A stretch of DNA of 64,000 nt from Colwellia psychrerythraea (GCF_000764225.1 NZ_JQED01000005.1:1-64000); one strand, 5' to 3'; numbered from the stretch's first letter, positions 1 through 9,584 are shown. Notes: generated by a model not told the origin, from the letters alone. Translations and numbers: made by a program.

Positions 1-26
1 ATGCGAAAAAAACTAAATTCCTTGAC

Positions 27-115
27 TGATGCCGATCACTCAAGTTAGATTTTACTGAGGTCTACTGGCAGACAAAAAAGTGATCGGCTTGAATGGTATT
101 GAGCGATCGGCATCA
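27..115. repeat. Small palindromic (MITE-like) element
   Basis: A 17-bp sequence at 27-43 (TGATGCCGATCACTCAA) recurs inverted at 99-115 with one mismatch, giving an 89-bp unit with terminal inverted repeats. A third copy of the 10-bp core (AGTGATCGGC) lies at 80-89 in the same orientation as the right arm. There is no room for a transposase, so a non-autonomous element or the fused ends of an insertion sequence is the simplest reading. No clear target-site duplication is visible. The inverted repeat is seen directly; the MITE identity is inferred. Confidence 0.5.
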
Positions 116-250
116 TAGTATTACGCAGTTATTTACCAAGCTATTCAAAAAGGACTTATTGAGGATGGAATTACTAGTGTCATTGACTCTAAAGTTAATA
201 GTTACAATTACTAAAAGCCTTCATTAATTCATATGAGTACGGAACTTAAA

Positions 251-2563
251 TTACAGGCCAGTGATAAACTGTAATGTCTCTTTTGCGTATGATTGAACAG
301 TTTGAAAATCAAGTTCTTGGATCTTTGTATCAAAGCCGTCCGCATGGTGATAGTCTTTGGAGAACTCATTTATTTTAGCTATTGAGTCAATTCTCCCGTT
401 AGTGTCGAAGAAGTGACTATTATTATCTGTTTCTTCACGGAACATAGTAATCATTCCCCCCAACCAAATATTTTCATCAAAATCTTTTGGATATAGGAAT
501 CTCAGGTGAGCTTCTAGGATAGGTCGAATTGAACGAGCGACCTCAACTTTTTCTGATTCACTCCCAACGGAAACAAAATCCCAAAGCTTATTATATTCTT
601 TGTGATATGAGTGAAGAACATATGAGTCATAGTTAGCCTTATCAACCAATTTACTAGAGATATACTTAGTGCTATCGGGAGCAAGCGGATTTGAATCCTT
701 ATATGAAACTTCAATCTCAAAACACTTAGCGTGTTGGGATAATATTGAATGTTTATAAATATCAGATAAGAAAAACGCATCGTGGCTTAACACAATAGTC
801 TGATAGTTATTGTTAACCAGTTTTTCAATTTGAATGATGGTAGCGTCTTTTCGATAACTATCTAGTGAACTCATTGGGTCATCTAGAATGATGATCGAAT
901 TATCATCATTTGTCCTCGAAAATCGTGACAAAAAAAATGCTAATGCAAGGGCGGATCTATCTCCGAGGCTTAAAACATGCTCAAATATGTGTCTGTTTTC
1001 GTTCTCGTTTTCTACCGATAATTCTTTACCTATAAAAGTAATGACATACTTCAGTCGAGTAGAACCACCTTTACCTTTGTTATCTTTACCTAACTCTTTG
1101 AGACGAATCATAGAATGAAAATTCTTCAATATTTCATTGATAGAATCTTTATGAACTTTAATATTATCTTCTTGCTCTTGATTTATCTCTTCACGAAGTT
1201 TTTTGACTTTTTTGGTTTTAGCAGACTTATCATCACTTAAAGTCTTATGATTAGCTAAATCATCTACAACATCATTAGTGAATCGCAACTTAGTCTCATT
1301 AATGGTATCGATCTGAGATTGAAGTGGTTGAGTTGAACCTGTTGCCAAACCGCTAATGAATGAAGTGATGGAGGTGTTAAAATCAGCTACGGCTTTGTTG
1401 TATTCAGTGAAATCCAACCCGTGAAAAATCTGGTCAAATATCTCGTTGAACTTAATTAAATCTGTAATTGAAAGAAGATCTTTCTGTTTGTTTTTGATAA
1501 GTGTAGAGCACTCTAATGATAGAGACGTTGTTCGCTTTTGTTGTTCAGAAAAATCAAAATTCAGTGGGATAGGGTCGATTCGGTCTAACCATTCATTGAT
1601 GATTTCATTGTTTGTTTCGACAAGCTTTGCAAGAGTTTCAAGCTTAATTCCAATATCAAGCACACTTGATTCCAGCTCACCGCTTTGCTTTTCAAAATTA
1701 TCGCTTGCAGTTAGGTATGATTCGTTAATGAACTCTTGATATAGCCCAAAAACACTTGAGTCTGATAGCGGTTGAGAGCAGAAGGGACAATTACCTGAAT
1801 CTGTTATTAGCTTAGTTCCAGTTTCAATCCATTGCTTATTTTGCTCTTTGAGATTCTTAGTAATGTGCTCATCTACTTTTTCTTGAGCTTCTTTAGATAG
1901 AGACTCGATGTTTAAAGTAAATACGCTAGTATCAAGTTCAGGCTTATCAAAACTCAGTTGAGAAAGGGTTCTACGCTTATTGAAGTGTTCAACGCTTTTA
2001 AGATCTTGAATTTGTGATTCTAGTTTTGTTATCTCTTCATCAGCATTTGGAGTTGCTTTAATTTTGCGTATTTGAGTAGGAGTTTTAGACAAGAATTTGG
2101 TAGTGAGTCTTGTGGTTATTGGGCTTAACTGACTTGTTAGTGTGTCAATTTCCGCTTTAAATTGCTCAATCTGTTGTTCTTTCTGAACAGACACACTACC
2201 AAGCGAAAACTCATAATAATTAGCTAGTTGGCTACGATCCTTAGCGTTAGAGATATAAAGGTTATTGTCAATAAACTCTTGGTTAAAAACCTGAAATCTA
2301 TGCGTGGCTTGTAAAGCGTTCAGAGTTACGTTTGAGCCACCAATTCGAAGAGTTAGGTTCTGGTTTCCGTTTGACTCTATAGGTTTCAATGCTTCGATAC
2401 TTGGTTTGTTATCTTCGTTGATAAAGTTGAATAGTTTACAAAGAGTAGACTTACCAGAACCATTTCGCCCGTAGATCAAGTTTAGCTTATCAAAGCTTTG
2501 ATTTAAGCCGCCTTTATGTTGCCATTGCTTGATGTTTTCAATTTTTATTATTTTTTCTAACAT
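251..2563 (-). CDS. AAA/ABC-type ATPase with zinc hook, candidate RloC-like anticodon nuclease
   Basis: A 770-residue protein of the AAA_13 type. Visible parts are Walker A at 32-40 (GRNGSGKST), a long helical insertion at about 120-480 interrupted by CPFC (Cys259, Cys262) as in Rad50/RloC zinc hooks, an ABC signature at 531-535 (LSLGD), Walker B at 557-562 (IIILDD) followed by the D-loop, and an H-loop His594. The C-terminal domain has Arg680-x3-Glu684 and His739/His740, matching the order of the Arg/Glu/His triad described for PrrC/RloC anticodon nucleases. Such proteins cleave or excise the tRNA wobble position during phage infection or DNA damage. No hsd restriction genes lie next to it in the window. 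The ATPase and hook are clear; the tRNase role is inference, and a nuclease-less SMC-like ATPase is the alternative. The gene sits in an accessory stretch and starts at an ATG 19 nt after a weak AGGATATAG-like site. Confidence 0.62.
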   Translation of the reverse strand: MLEKIIKIENIKQWQHKGGLNQSFDKLNLIYGRNGSGKSTLCKLFNFINEDNKPSIEALKPIESNGNQNLTLRIGGSNVTLNALQATHRFQVFNQEFIDNNLYISNAKDRSQLANYYEFSLGSVSVQKEQQIEQFKAEIDTLTSQLSPITTRLTTKFLSKTPTQIRKIKATPNADEEITKLESQIQDLKSVEHFNKRRTLSQLSFDKPELDTSVFTLNIESLSKEAQEKVDEHITKNLKEQNKQWIETGTKLITDSGNCPFCSQPLSDSSVFGLYQEFINESYLTASDNFEKQSGELESSVLDIGIKLETLAKLVETNNEIINEWLDRIDPIPLNFDFSEQQKRTTSLSLECSTLIKNKQKDLLSITDLIKFNEIFDQIFHGLDFTEYNKAVADFNTSITSFISGLATGSTQPLQSQIDTINETKLRFTNDVVDDLANHKTLSDDKSAKTKKVKKLREEINQEQEDNIKVHKDSINEILKNFHSMIRLKELGKDNKGKGGSTRLKYVITFIGKELSVENENENRHIFEHVLSLGDRSALALAFFLSRFSRTNDDNSIIILDDPMSSLDSYRKDATIIQIEKLVNNNYQTIVLSHDAFFLSDIYKHSILSQHAKCFEIEVSYKDSNPLAPDSTKYISSKLVDKANYDSYVLHSYHKEYNKLWDFVSVGSESEKVEVARSIRPILEAHLRFLYPKDFDENIWLGGMITMFREETDNNSHFFDTNGRIDSIAKINEFSKDYHHADGFDTKIQELDFQTVQSYAKETLQFITGL

Positions 2564-3108
2564 TCTATATCCTTATAATGTAATGCAAATAAGTAAACTT
2601 CTATAGGCTAAAGCATACGCCCTATTGAGATTTAGATCGAGTGTCTGCTCATGGAGCTTTGAAGTAAATTCAAACTAACGGCTAACAGCATGACTGGCTC
2701 CTTTGGTGGCTAAGCGGACTATTTGTTGTGATAAATTCCAGCCGGAATTAAGACCGCTTGGTGGCATTTTCTGTCATGTCTTCATCGTGCGCATTGTTGA
2801 CGTTAGAGTTTGCTCTACTAACGGCAGTTCCAAAACTTAAAGCAGTCGTTAGCATTAATGACTCCCTTATGACTTCTGATCCGACATTACTGTCATTCGT
2901 TCTAACTCGTTTTTGAACCAAGGTGAATTATCAATGGCCATTTTTTAGTACCAATAAGACACTCACAAGTTATTCAACGTGAATTCCGCCACTTTGGTCT
3001 TGTTTGTACTACGACTATGTTGACCTTCATCATGTGGACGTAATATTAATAGGTGTTATTAGAGCCAGATGTTTAGCATTCTACTGAATATAGAATAAGG
3101 ACAATAAT
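2564..3108. other. Long intergenic stretch in accessory region
   Basis: 545 bp without a convincing gene. It contains short inverted repeats, for instance AATTCCAGCCGGAATT near 2733-2748 nested inside AAGCGG...CCGCTT arms, and GTTAGAG...CTCTACTAAC near 2802-2822. A short open frame near 2970-3044 ends in TAA but has no supported start. It probably carries the promoter of the minus-strand ATPase gene at its left end and that of the PD40 gene at its right end. I recognise nothing else. Confidence 0.4.
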
Positions 3109-4020
3109 ATGAAATATATTGGTATTTTAATTACTCTGCTATTTTTTATTCTAGCTTGCAGTAGCAAGAGTTATAGTCAGGATCAGTTTCCCATCCCAGA
3201 TGGTCCCTATCTCGGTCAAACGACACCAGGCTCAACACCTGAGATTTTTGCACCAGGTATTGTTAATAGAGAAGAATCTACCGATCTTGAGGGCATGTTC
3301 GGATCGGACATAAATACCTTTTATTTCGTTAGAGAAGGTGAAGAATATGGCGGCGTAGTTAAAGTTGGAGCATTTAAAGGAGATGAAGTTTCCTATGGAC
3401 TGGCAGTCATTGAATATAAAAATAATAAATGGCAGCATTCAGTTGTCGCGAAGGCCGTGAGCGAACCATCTATCTCTCCCGATGGAAATACCATTTTGTT
3501 CAAAAATGGATATATAGAACGCACAAGCGACGGTTGGTCAGAGATGAAAAGTCTTGGTGAACCTTTCGCAAGTATCGGCATTATGCGGTCTGCTATTTCC
3601 TCGAACGGAACCATTTATTTTGATACCTATACTAGAAAGTTGGATACGCCTCTGCGCTATTCACGTTTGGTTGACGGTAAATATGAGACGCCGAAGTCAC
3701 TGGGCCCGCAGTTTGGCATCGGCAAATACAATGCCCACCCCTTCATTGCACCGGATGAAAGCTACATTATCTTTGATAGCATCAGAGAAAGTGGATATGG
3801 CAGATCTGACCTATACATCAGTTATAGAGCGGCAGATGGTTCATGGGGCCCTGCCATCAACTTGGGCGACAAGATCAATACCGATGCCTCTGAAAAAAAT
3901 CCAAGTGTATCACCCGATGGCAAGTTTCTTTTCTTTGATCGTCGGGTAAAACGCGGAAACGCAGATGTGACTATCTATTGGGTGGATGCTCAGATTATTG
4001 AGACACTCCGACCCAAATAG
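3109..4020 (+). CDS. PD40 (WD40-like/TolB-type) beta-propeller lipoprotein, function unknown
   Basis: 303 residues. The N-terminus has a hydrophobic segment ending in a lipobox-like ILAC (Cys17), so the protein is probably an exported lipoprotein. The body repeats the PD40 pattern S-P-D-G-x3-hydrophobic-F: SPDGNTILF, APDESYIIF and SPDGKFLFF are all visible. This is the blade motif of TolB-like six-bladed propellers. An AAGGA ribosome site lies about 9 nt before the ATG. The stop codon is 8 bp from an attC-like palindrome, so the gene may be (or descend from) an integron cassette. No enzymatic motif is seen. The fold assignment is from motif recognition; the function is unknown. Confidence 0.65.
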   Translation: MKYIGILITLLFFILACSSKSYSQDQFPIPDGPYLGQTTPGSTPEIFAPGIVNREESTDLEGMFGSDINTFYFVREGEEYGGVVKVGAFKGDEVSYGLAVIEYKNNKWQHSVVAKAVSEPSISPDGNTILFKNGYIERTSDGWSEMKSLGEPFASIGIMRSAISSNGTIYFDTYTRKLDTPLRYSRLVDGKYETPKSLGPQFGIGKYNAHPFIAPDESYIIFDSIRESGYGRSDLYISYRAADGSWGPAINLGDKINTDASEKNPSVSPDGKFLFFDRRVKRGNADVTIYWVDAQIIETLRPK

Positions 4021-4028
4021 CAAACCAT

Positions 4029-4092
4029 ATAACAAGCTACTCCAGCGGAGCAAGACTCGCTACGCCCCATTGCCCGCAGAGTAGAGCGTTAT
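4029..4092 (+). repeat. attC-like imperfect palindrome (possible integron cassette recombination site)
   Basis: A 64-bp sequence whose ends are complementary: ATAAC at 4029-4033 with GTTAT at 4088-4092, followed inward by AAGCTACTCC-AGCGG against CCGCAGAGTAGAGC. The arms pair with a few unpaired bases, which is how attC hairpins look. It begins 8 bp after the stop of the upstream gene, the usual place for an attC. The right core reads GTTATCG and does not fit the GTTRRRY consensus well, and no integrase is in the window. Seen: the palindrome and its position. Inferred: attC identity. Confidence 0.4.
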
Positions 4093-4243
4093 CGATACAA
4101 AATCTAATGAAAATGAACAATTTCATATAAATGGCAAATGTCTTCAATGTGGCAAAAGTGATTATGTCTCGATCCATTGAATTCACCGCGCTTAGCTGAC
4201 ACTAGTAATTAATCTTTCTCCAATATTTTCTAATGAATAAATC

Positions 4244-4277
4244 ATGTGTGTTACTAAGAAGTTTTAGTAACACACAT
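4244..4277. repeat. Perfect 13-bp inverted repeat (hairpin)
   Basis: ATGTGTGTTACTA at 4244-4256 is followed after 8 nt by its exact reverse complement at 4265-4277. There is no T-run directly after it, so it is not a classical intrinsic terminator. It lies in the spacer between the PD40 gene and the SnoaL-like gene. It could be a regulatory hairpin, an operator or the tip of a mobile element. Confidence 0.5.
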
Positions 4278-4449
4278 CGAACAGTACAATATTTTATTTA
4301 AGCATATGAAAATAATGCAATAAGACTTTGAAATTAAAGAATATTGAGTTACTTTATTTAACCATTAAGTGGATGAGAGTTACTGAGAGATCTGCATAAT
4401 AAGCTACTATAGGCATTTACCTTCTGATACAGCTGATATAAGGGAATAT

Positions 4450-4944
4450 ATGAATACTGGAATGATATCTATTAAAGCTACGCTCTTTGGGATTTTCACG
4501 CTTACTTTAGGCGGTGAACTTCATGCAAAAGAAAGCGAAAGAACAACTCTAGAGGAGTCGAACCTAAATAAAGCTTTGTATTGTATGGAAATACTTGAAA
4601 ATCGCCCCGATCTTGAGTCATCGCATCGGTTAGATATTTTGCGTAATAAATGCTATAGCGAAAACTTTATTGAGCATGCACCGAACATACATGATGGGCG
4701 AGATGCATTATTAAGCTTATTTGCAAGTAGATATAAGAAATACCCTGAACTTTCAATGTCTATCAAGCGAAGTGCTTCCGAAGGTGATCTTGTTTGGCTC
4801 CATCTTCACGTCAAACATACACCTAAATCCCTTGGTGGTGCAGGCATCCATATATTTCGAATGAAAGAGGGTAAAATTGTTGAACATTGGGGAGTTGGGC
4901 AGCCTGTTCCAAAGGAGTCGAAAAATAATAACACAATGTTTTAG
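4450..4944 (+). CDS. Exported SnoaL-like (NTF2-fold, COG4922-type) protein
   Basis: 164 residues: a signal peptide-like N-terminus (about 1-26, ending near HAK) and a SnoaL/NTF2-like domain. Typical family phrases are visible: FIEHAPNIHDGRDAL, the HIFRMKEGKIVEHWGV strand pair, and the C-terminal NNNTMF tail common in COG4922 proteins. Members are small cone-shaped alpha+beta proteins, some aldol-condensation or isomerase enzymes, many uncharacterised. A GGGAATAT site precedes the ATG closely. It stands alone in the accessory region. The family call is fairly sure; substrate unknown. Confidence 0.7.
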   Translation: MNTGMISIKATLFGIFTLTLGGELHAKESERTTLEESNLNKALYCMEILENRPDLESSHRLDILRNKCYSENFIEHAPNIHDGRDALLSLFASRYKKYPELSMSIKRSASEGDLVWLHLHVKHTPKSLGGAGIHIFRMKEGKIVEHWGVGQPVPKESKNNNTMF

Positions 4945-5015
4945 GCTAGTTTATGGGTTTATTATCCATACAAGAGCAATAAGCGTTATGTGTTTAATCA
5001 AACTCAGGAATAGTT

Positions 5016-5500
5016 ATGTATTTTTGGAATACAAAAGCACTATCGGAAGATATAAAAAATAGTAAGTTAACTGATAATGACTGGAAGAATTATTATTTAG
5101 CTGGATCGATATTTTTAACGTTATCAATTTATATAATTGCGTTAAGTCCTAGAGAAAGTATTACCCCAGTCCGTCGAGGCAATATTGATGATTGGAGTTC
5201 TTATTTTTGGCGTCAGTGCTACTTTTAATACTCATATAGTCGGCAACAATAATGTTGCAAGTTATATATCAAAAATGACTGCTTTGTCATTTCCACTTGC
5301 GGTCAAATTCTTTACTCTTTCCTTTGTTATGGGTTTTCTTATGGGTATTTTTTGAAGATGCCGTTTTATCAACTGAATTTTCCCAAACATGGTTAGTTGT
5401 CGTGTTATCTGTATCTGTATCTGTATCTGTATCTGTATCTGTAGAAGTGTTAATGTTTTGGCAGTTAAATACTCACTTAAAAAGCATCAATACAGAATAA
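5016..5500 (+). pseudogene. Frameshifted small membrane-protein gene
   Basis: Three consecutive frames read as one protein of about 155-160 residues. Frame A runs from the ATG at 5016 to about 5170 (MYFWNTKALSEDIKN..., ending IIALSPRES). Frame B runs from about 5173 (VEAILMIGVLIFG...) to a TGA at 5353-5355. Frame C runs from about 5348 (FFEDAVLSTEFSQTW...) to TAA at 5498-5500. The joins need one indel near 5169-5175 and one in the T6 run at 5348-5353. The product would have about four hydrophobic segments, one containing a Val-Ser repeat encoded by a microsatellite. The family is unrecognised. It is either a decayed gene or two sequencing errors; homopolymer slippage is plausible at the second site. 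Confidence 0.65.
5406..5443 (+). repeat. Hexanucleotide microsatellite (TATCTG)x6
   Basis: Six perfect tandem copies of TATCTG plus two bases, 38 bp. In the frame of the third segment of the broken membrane gene it encodes alternating Val-Ser. Because the unit is 6 bp, copy-number change alters the length of the hydrophobic segment without changing frame. Confidence 0.9.
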
Positions 5501-5593
5501 GACGCTCAAGCGGATATCTTAGGTTGCCTAATCTTGTAACTCACAGCTTTTATCTTGATACAAGCTTATCTAAACCTCAGTTCTCTGAACAAT

Positions 5594-5626
5594 AAAAAAG
5601 GGCACGTTAATAACGTACCCTTTTTA
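5594..5626. terminator. Bidirectional intrinsic terminator
   Basis: The AAAAAGGGCACGTT arm and the AACGTACCCTTTTT arm form a hairpin with A/T runs on both sides, between the broken membrane gene (plus) and folA (minus). It can terminate both converging units. Confidence 0.8.
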
Positions 5627-5687
5627 TATTTTCACAACTTGGTATATCTCTTTATCGAGTCAAAGAGCTGCTCTTACTCAAGTTTTG

Positions 5688-6200
5688 CTAGCCAGCTATG
5701 CGCTCATAAACGCAAAAGTCTAATTGATGGGCATTCTTTTCATCGCTGTCTCTAACGTCACTATTAACTTTTTTCCAGCTACCATCATCATAGTTGGGGA
5801 ACTGGGTATCACCATCAATTGCCGCTTTAATATGGGTAACATATAAACGGTCTGTCTTTGCTAAACAATGTGCGTAAATAGCACCGCCGCCAATCACCAT
5901 GATTTCTTCAGCACCTTCACTACCATCGCTGCCATCAACTAAGGCGAGTGCTTGCTCAACTGAAGTAACGCTATCAATGCCATCTGCTTGATAATTTTCA
6001 TCCCGAGAAATAACGATATTACGTCGACCGGGCAAAGGTCTACCTATGGATTCAAACGTTTTACGTCCCATAATAATTGGCTTACCTAAGGTAACTTTTT
6101 TAAAATAGGCTAAGTCTGCTGGTAAATGCCAAGGCATATCATTATCTTTGCCAATTATATTGTTATCAGCCGTCGCAACTATCATCGATAAAATGGTCAT
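5688..6200 (-). CDS. folA: Dihydrofolate reductase
   Basis: 170 residues, NADPH-dependent reduction of dihydrofolate to tetrahydrofolate in the cytoplasm. Family landmarks are the start MTILSMIVATADNNIIGKDN, MPWHLPADL containing the substrate-binding acid (the D of PADL), GRKTFESIGRPLPGRRNIV for NADPH binding, and IMVIGGGAIY. The loop GSDGSEGAEE before the IGG motif is slightly longer than in E. coli. In enterics folA lies beside apaH; here it is 22 kb away from apaH and stands alone between two terminators. Confidence 0.96.
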   Translation of the reverse strand: MTILSMIVATADNNIIGKDNDMPWHLPADLAYFKKVTLGKPIIMGRKTFESIGRPLPGRRNIVISRDENYQADGIDSVTSVEQALALVDGSDGSEGAEEIMVIGGGAIYAHCLAKTDRLYVTHIKAAIDGDTQFPNYDDGSWKKVNSDVRDSDEKNAHQLDFCVYERIAG

Positions 6201-6251
6201 ACAAAACTCTCAAAATTATTTTCTATATTATCGCTAAAAAAAAGATAAAAA

Positions 6252-6285
6252 AAAGCCCTTGTTTATAAAAATAAACAAGGGCTTT
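6252..6285 (-). terminator. Intrinsic terminator after cgtA
   Basis: AAAGCCCTTGTTTAT - AAAA - ATAAACAAGGGCTTT is a near-perfect hairpin flanked by A-runs which read as U-runs on the minus strand. It lies just past the cgtA stop. Confidence 0.85.
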
Positions 6286-6301
6286 ATGTCAACAGGTAAT
6301 G

Positions 6302-7471
<1,170 letters not shown>

Positions 7472-7583
7472 TCAATAACCCTAATATGGTAATTTTTGTT
7501 CAATTATCGCTAGTATAAACTATTTTTGACCGACTAAAAATGAATCTCTAATTAGTCTCGAATAAGTCAAAAAAAAGCTAAAA

Positions 7584-7611
7584 AAAAACCTCGCTATGAA
7601 GCGAGGTTTTT
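7584..7611 (-). terminator. Intrinsic terminator after rpmA
   Basis: AAAAACCTCGC - TATGAA - GCGAGGTTTTT hairpin, preceded on the plus strand by an A8 run that becomes the U-tract on the minus strand. It separates rpmA from cgtA, so cgtA expression would depend on read-through or its own promoter in the spacer. Confidence 0.85.
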
Positions 7612-7628
7612 GGAGTTCTCAGTTCTTA

Positions 7629-7886
7629 TTAGTCAGCGATGATGCTAACGAACTTACGACTCTTTGGACCTTTCACTTCAAATTGTACTTTACCGTCAGA
7701 TAAAGCAAATAAAGTATGATCTTTACCGATACCCATGTTGTTACCAGCGTGGAAACGAGTACCACGTTGACGAACAATAATGTTACCAGCTAAAACAGAT
7801 TCACCACCAAAACGTTTAACACCTAGGCGTTTTGCTTCTGAATCGCGACCATTTCGAGTACTACCCGCAGCTTTCTTATGTGCCAT
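7629..7886 (-). CDS. rpmA: 50S ribosomal protein L27
   Basis: 85 residues, starting [20 protein letters not shown] as in L27 of all gammaproteobacteria; the flexible N-terminus reaches the peptidyl-transferase centre. It has the full family length and lies 15 bp downstream of rplU in one operon, with a GGAGCATTTAGAC ribosome site before the ATG. Confidence 0.98.
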   Translation of the reverse strand: MAHKKAAGSTRNGRDSEAKRLGVKRFGGESVLAGNIIVRQRGTRFHAGNNMGIGKDHTLFALSDGKVQFEVKGPKSRKFVSIIAD

Positions 7887-7901
7887 GTCTAAATGCTCCT
7901 A

Positions 7902-8213
7902 TTAGCCGTTAATACCAGTAATTTTCACTTCAGTGAACCATTGACGATGGCCCGCTTGCTTACGTGAATGCTTACGACGTTTGAATTTAACAATGGTAAC
8001 TTTAGGAGCACGAGCTTGTGTAACAACCTCAGCAACTACTTTACCACCAGCAACGTAAGGCGCGCCTACATTGATGTCTTCGCCATTAGCGATCATTAAA
8101 ACGTTATCAAATTCTACTGTTGCGCCTACTTCAAGCTCAAGCTTTTCTAGACGAACTGTTTGTCCTTCGGTTACACGATGCTGTTTACCACCGCTTTGGA
8201 ATACCGCGTACAT
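7902..8213 (-). CDS. rplU: 50S ribosomal protein L21
   Basis: 103 residues with [18 protein letters not shown] at the N-terminus and the [21 protein letters not shown] rRNA-binding C-terminus. The open frame extends 8 codons upstream to 8237, but the family start is MYAVF, so I use the ATG at 8213. First gene of rplU-rpmA, divergent from ispB, as in E. coli. Confidence 0.97.
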   Translation of the reverse strand: MYAVFQSGGKQHRVTEGQTVRLEKLELEVGATVEFDNVLMIANGEDINVGAPYVAGGKVVAEVVTQARAPKVTIVKFKRRKHSRKQAGHRQWFTEVKITGING

Positions 8214-8485
8214 AGCTACTCCGTACTGCGTCATCATATTAGTGACGCTAAATTTAAAAATATAGGGCGCGAATTCTACGCGAAGAAAACACCAAGGGCA
8301 AGCGTAAAAGTGATCATTTATTAACTTTATTGGTCATTTTTCGCTTTTAATTACTTTTACGCTAAGAAATTGGAACTAAGCTATCAGAAAGCTACTTTTG
8401 CCTACAATTTAGTGTAAACTTTAACATCTCAACTAATTGAATACTTTTGATTAATAATCAATCAATACAGCTAAAGAAAAGTAGT

Positions 8486-9469
8486 ATGGGCAATAAAGTA
8501 AATATTAAAGCAATACAGGCATTAGCGCAAAGCGATATGACAGCAGTAAATGATCTTATTTATGATCAATTGCAATCAGATGTCGCACTCATTAATCAAC
8601 TCGGTATATACATTGTTAACGGTGGCGGTAAGCGTATGCGCCCTATGTTAACAGTGCTTGCAGCCCGAGCATTAGCATACCAAGGTGAAAAGCATTGGGA
8701 AATTGCAGCAATTATTGAGTTTATCCATACGGCAACCTTACTCCATGACGATGTCGTTGATGAATCAAATATGCGTCGTGGCAGAGAAACGGCTAATGCT
8801 TTATTTGGTAATAGTGCCAGCGTATTAGTTGGTGATTTTCTTTATACTCGCTCTTTCCAAATGATGACTAAATTGGGTGATATGCGCATTATGGATATTT
8901 TATCTGATGCGACAAACATTGTTGCTGAAGGTGAAGTATTGCAATTAATGAATTGCAACGATGCAAGTACCACTGAAGAAAGTTATATGCAGGTTATTTA
9001 CTGTAAAACAGCTAAATTGTTTGAAGCCGCAACGCGTCTTGCAGCGGTAATAGCTAAGCAAGACAGTAAAATAGAACAAGCTATGGCTGATTATGGCAAG
9101 TACTTAGGCACGGCTTTTCAGTTGGTTGATGATATTATGGATTATACCGCTGATGCTAAAGAAATGGGCAAAAATGTCGGTGATGACCTTGCTGAAGGAA
9201 AACCAACACTACCCTTGTTGTATGCCATGGAGCATGGTAGTGAAGCCCAACGAAAATTAATTAAAGAAGCTATTGAGCTTGGCAACGGCATGGATAACCT
9301 TGAGTTAATTCTTGCCGCGATGGAAGAGACAGGTTCTTTACGTTATACCCAGAAACAAGCTGAAATTGAAGCTGACAAGGCCATTAAGGCACTTGAAGTC
9401 ATTGCTGATAGCGAACACAAAGAAGCACTTATTGCGTTAGCCCATATTGCTGCTAATCGCAGCCATTAA
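8486..9469 (+). CDS. ispB: Octaprenyl (polyprenyl) diphosphate synthase
   Basis: About 327 residues. It elongates farnesyl diphosphate with IPP to make the quinone side chain. The first Asp-rich motif is HDDVVDESNMRRGR, the second is QLVDDIMDY, and KRMRP lies near the N-terminus. The frame is open from a TTG at 8447, but family proteins begin close to the ATG at 8486 (MGNKVNIKAIQAL), which I prefer. Divergent from rplU, the conserved arrangement. Confidence 0.95.
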   Translation: MGNKVNIKAIQALAQSDMTAVNDLIYDQLQSDVALINQLGIYIVNGGGKRMRPMLTVLAARALAYQGEKHWEIAAIIEFIHTATLLHDDVVDESNMRRGRETANALFGNSASVLVGDFLYTRSFQMMTKLGDMRIMDILSDATNIVAEGEVLQLMNCNDASTTEESYMQVIYCKTAKLFEAATRLAAVIAKQDSKIEQAMADYGKYLGTAFQLVDDIMDYTADAKEMGKNVGDDLAEGKPTLPLLYAMEHGSEAQRKLIKEAIELGNGMDNLELILAAMEETGSLRYTQKQAEIEADKAIKALEVIADSEHKEALIALAHIAANRSH

Positions 9470-9530
9470 GTTCAAAATAAAAACAACAAGCACCTATTGC
9501 TTGGCTTAAGCAACAATTTCTGGCAACAAA

Positions 9531-9564
9531 AAAGCCCCGTTATCGATTGATAACGGGGCTTTTT
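9531..9564. terminator. Bidirectional terminator between ispB and mdh
   Basis: AAAAAGCCCCGTTATC - GATT - GATAACGGGGCTTTTT is a strong GC-rich stem with A and T runs on either side, placed between two convergent genes. Confidence 0.92.
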
Positions 9565-9584
9565 ATATTTTCGTTTACGGCAGC

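Noticed and set aside
119..214. Open frame of 31 codons (YYAVIYQAIQKGLIEDG...) ending at 212-214
   Set aside because: It reads somewhat like protein but has no start codon after the preceding TAG and no recognised family; it may be a gene remnant, but the length is too short to support a call.
2970..3046. Open frame ending in a hydrophobic peptide (TMLTFIMWT) upstream of the PD40 gene
   Set aside because: Short, no supported start, no family resemblance.
5555..5755. Plus-strand frame of 66 codons overlapping the folA 3' end
   Set aside because: It runs through the folA terminator and the folA coding sequence on the opposite strand.
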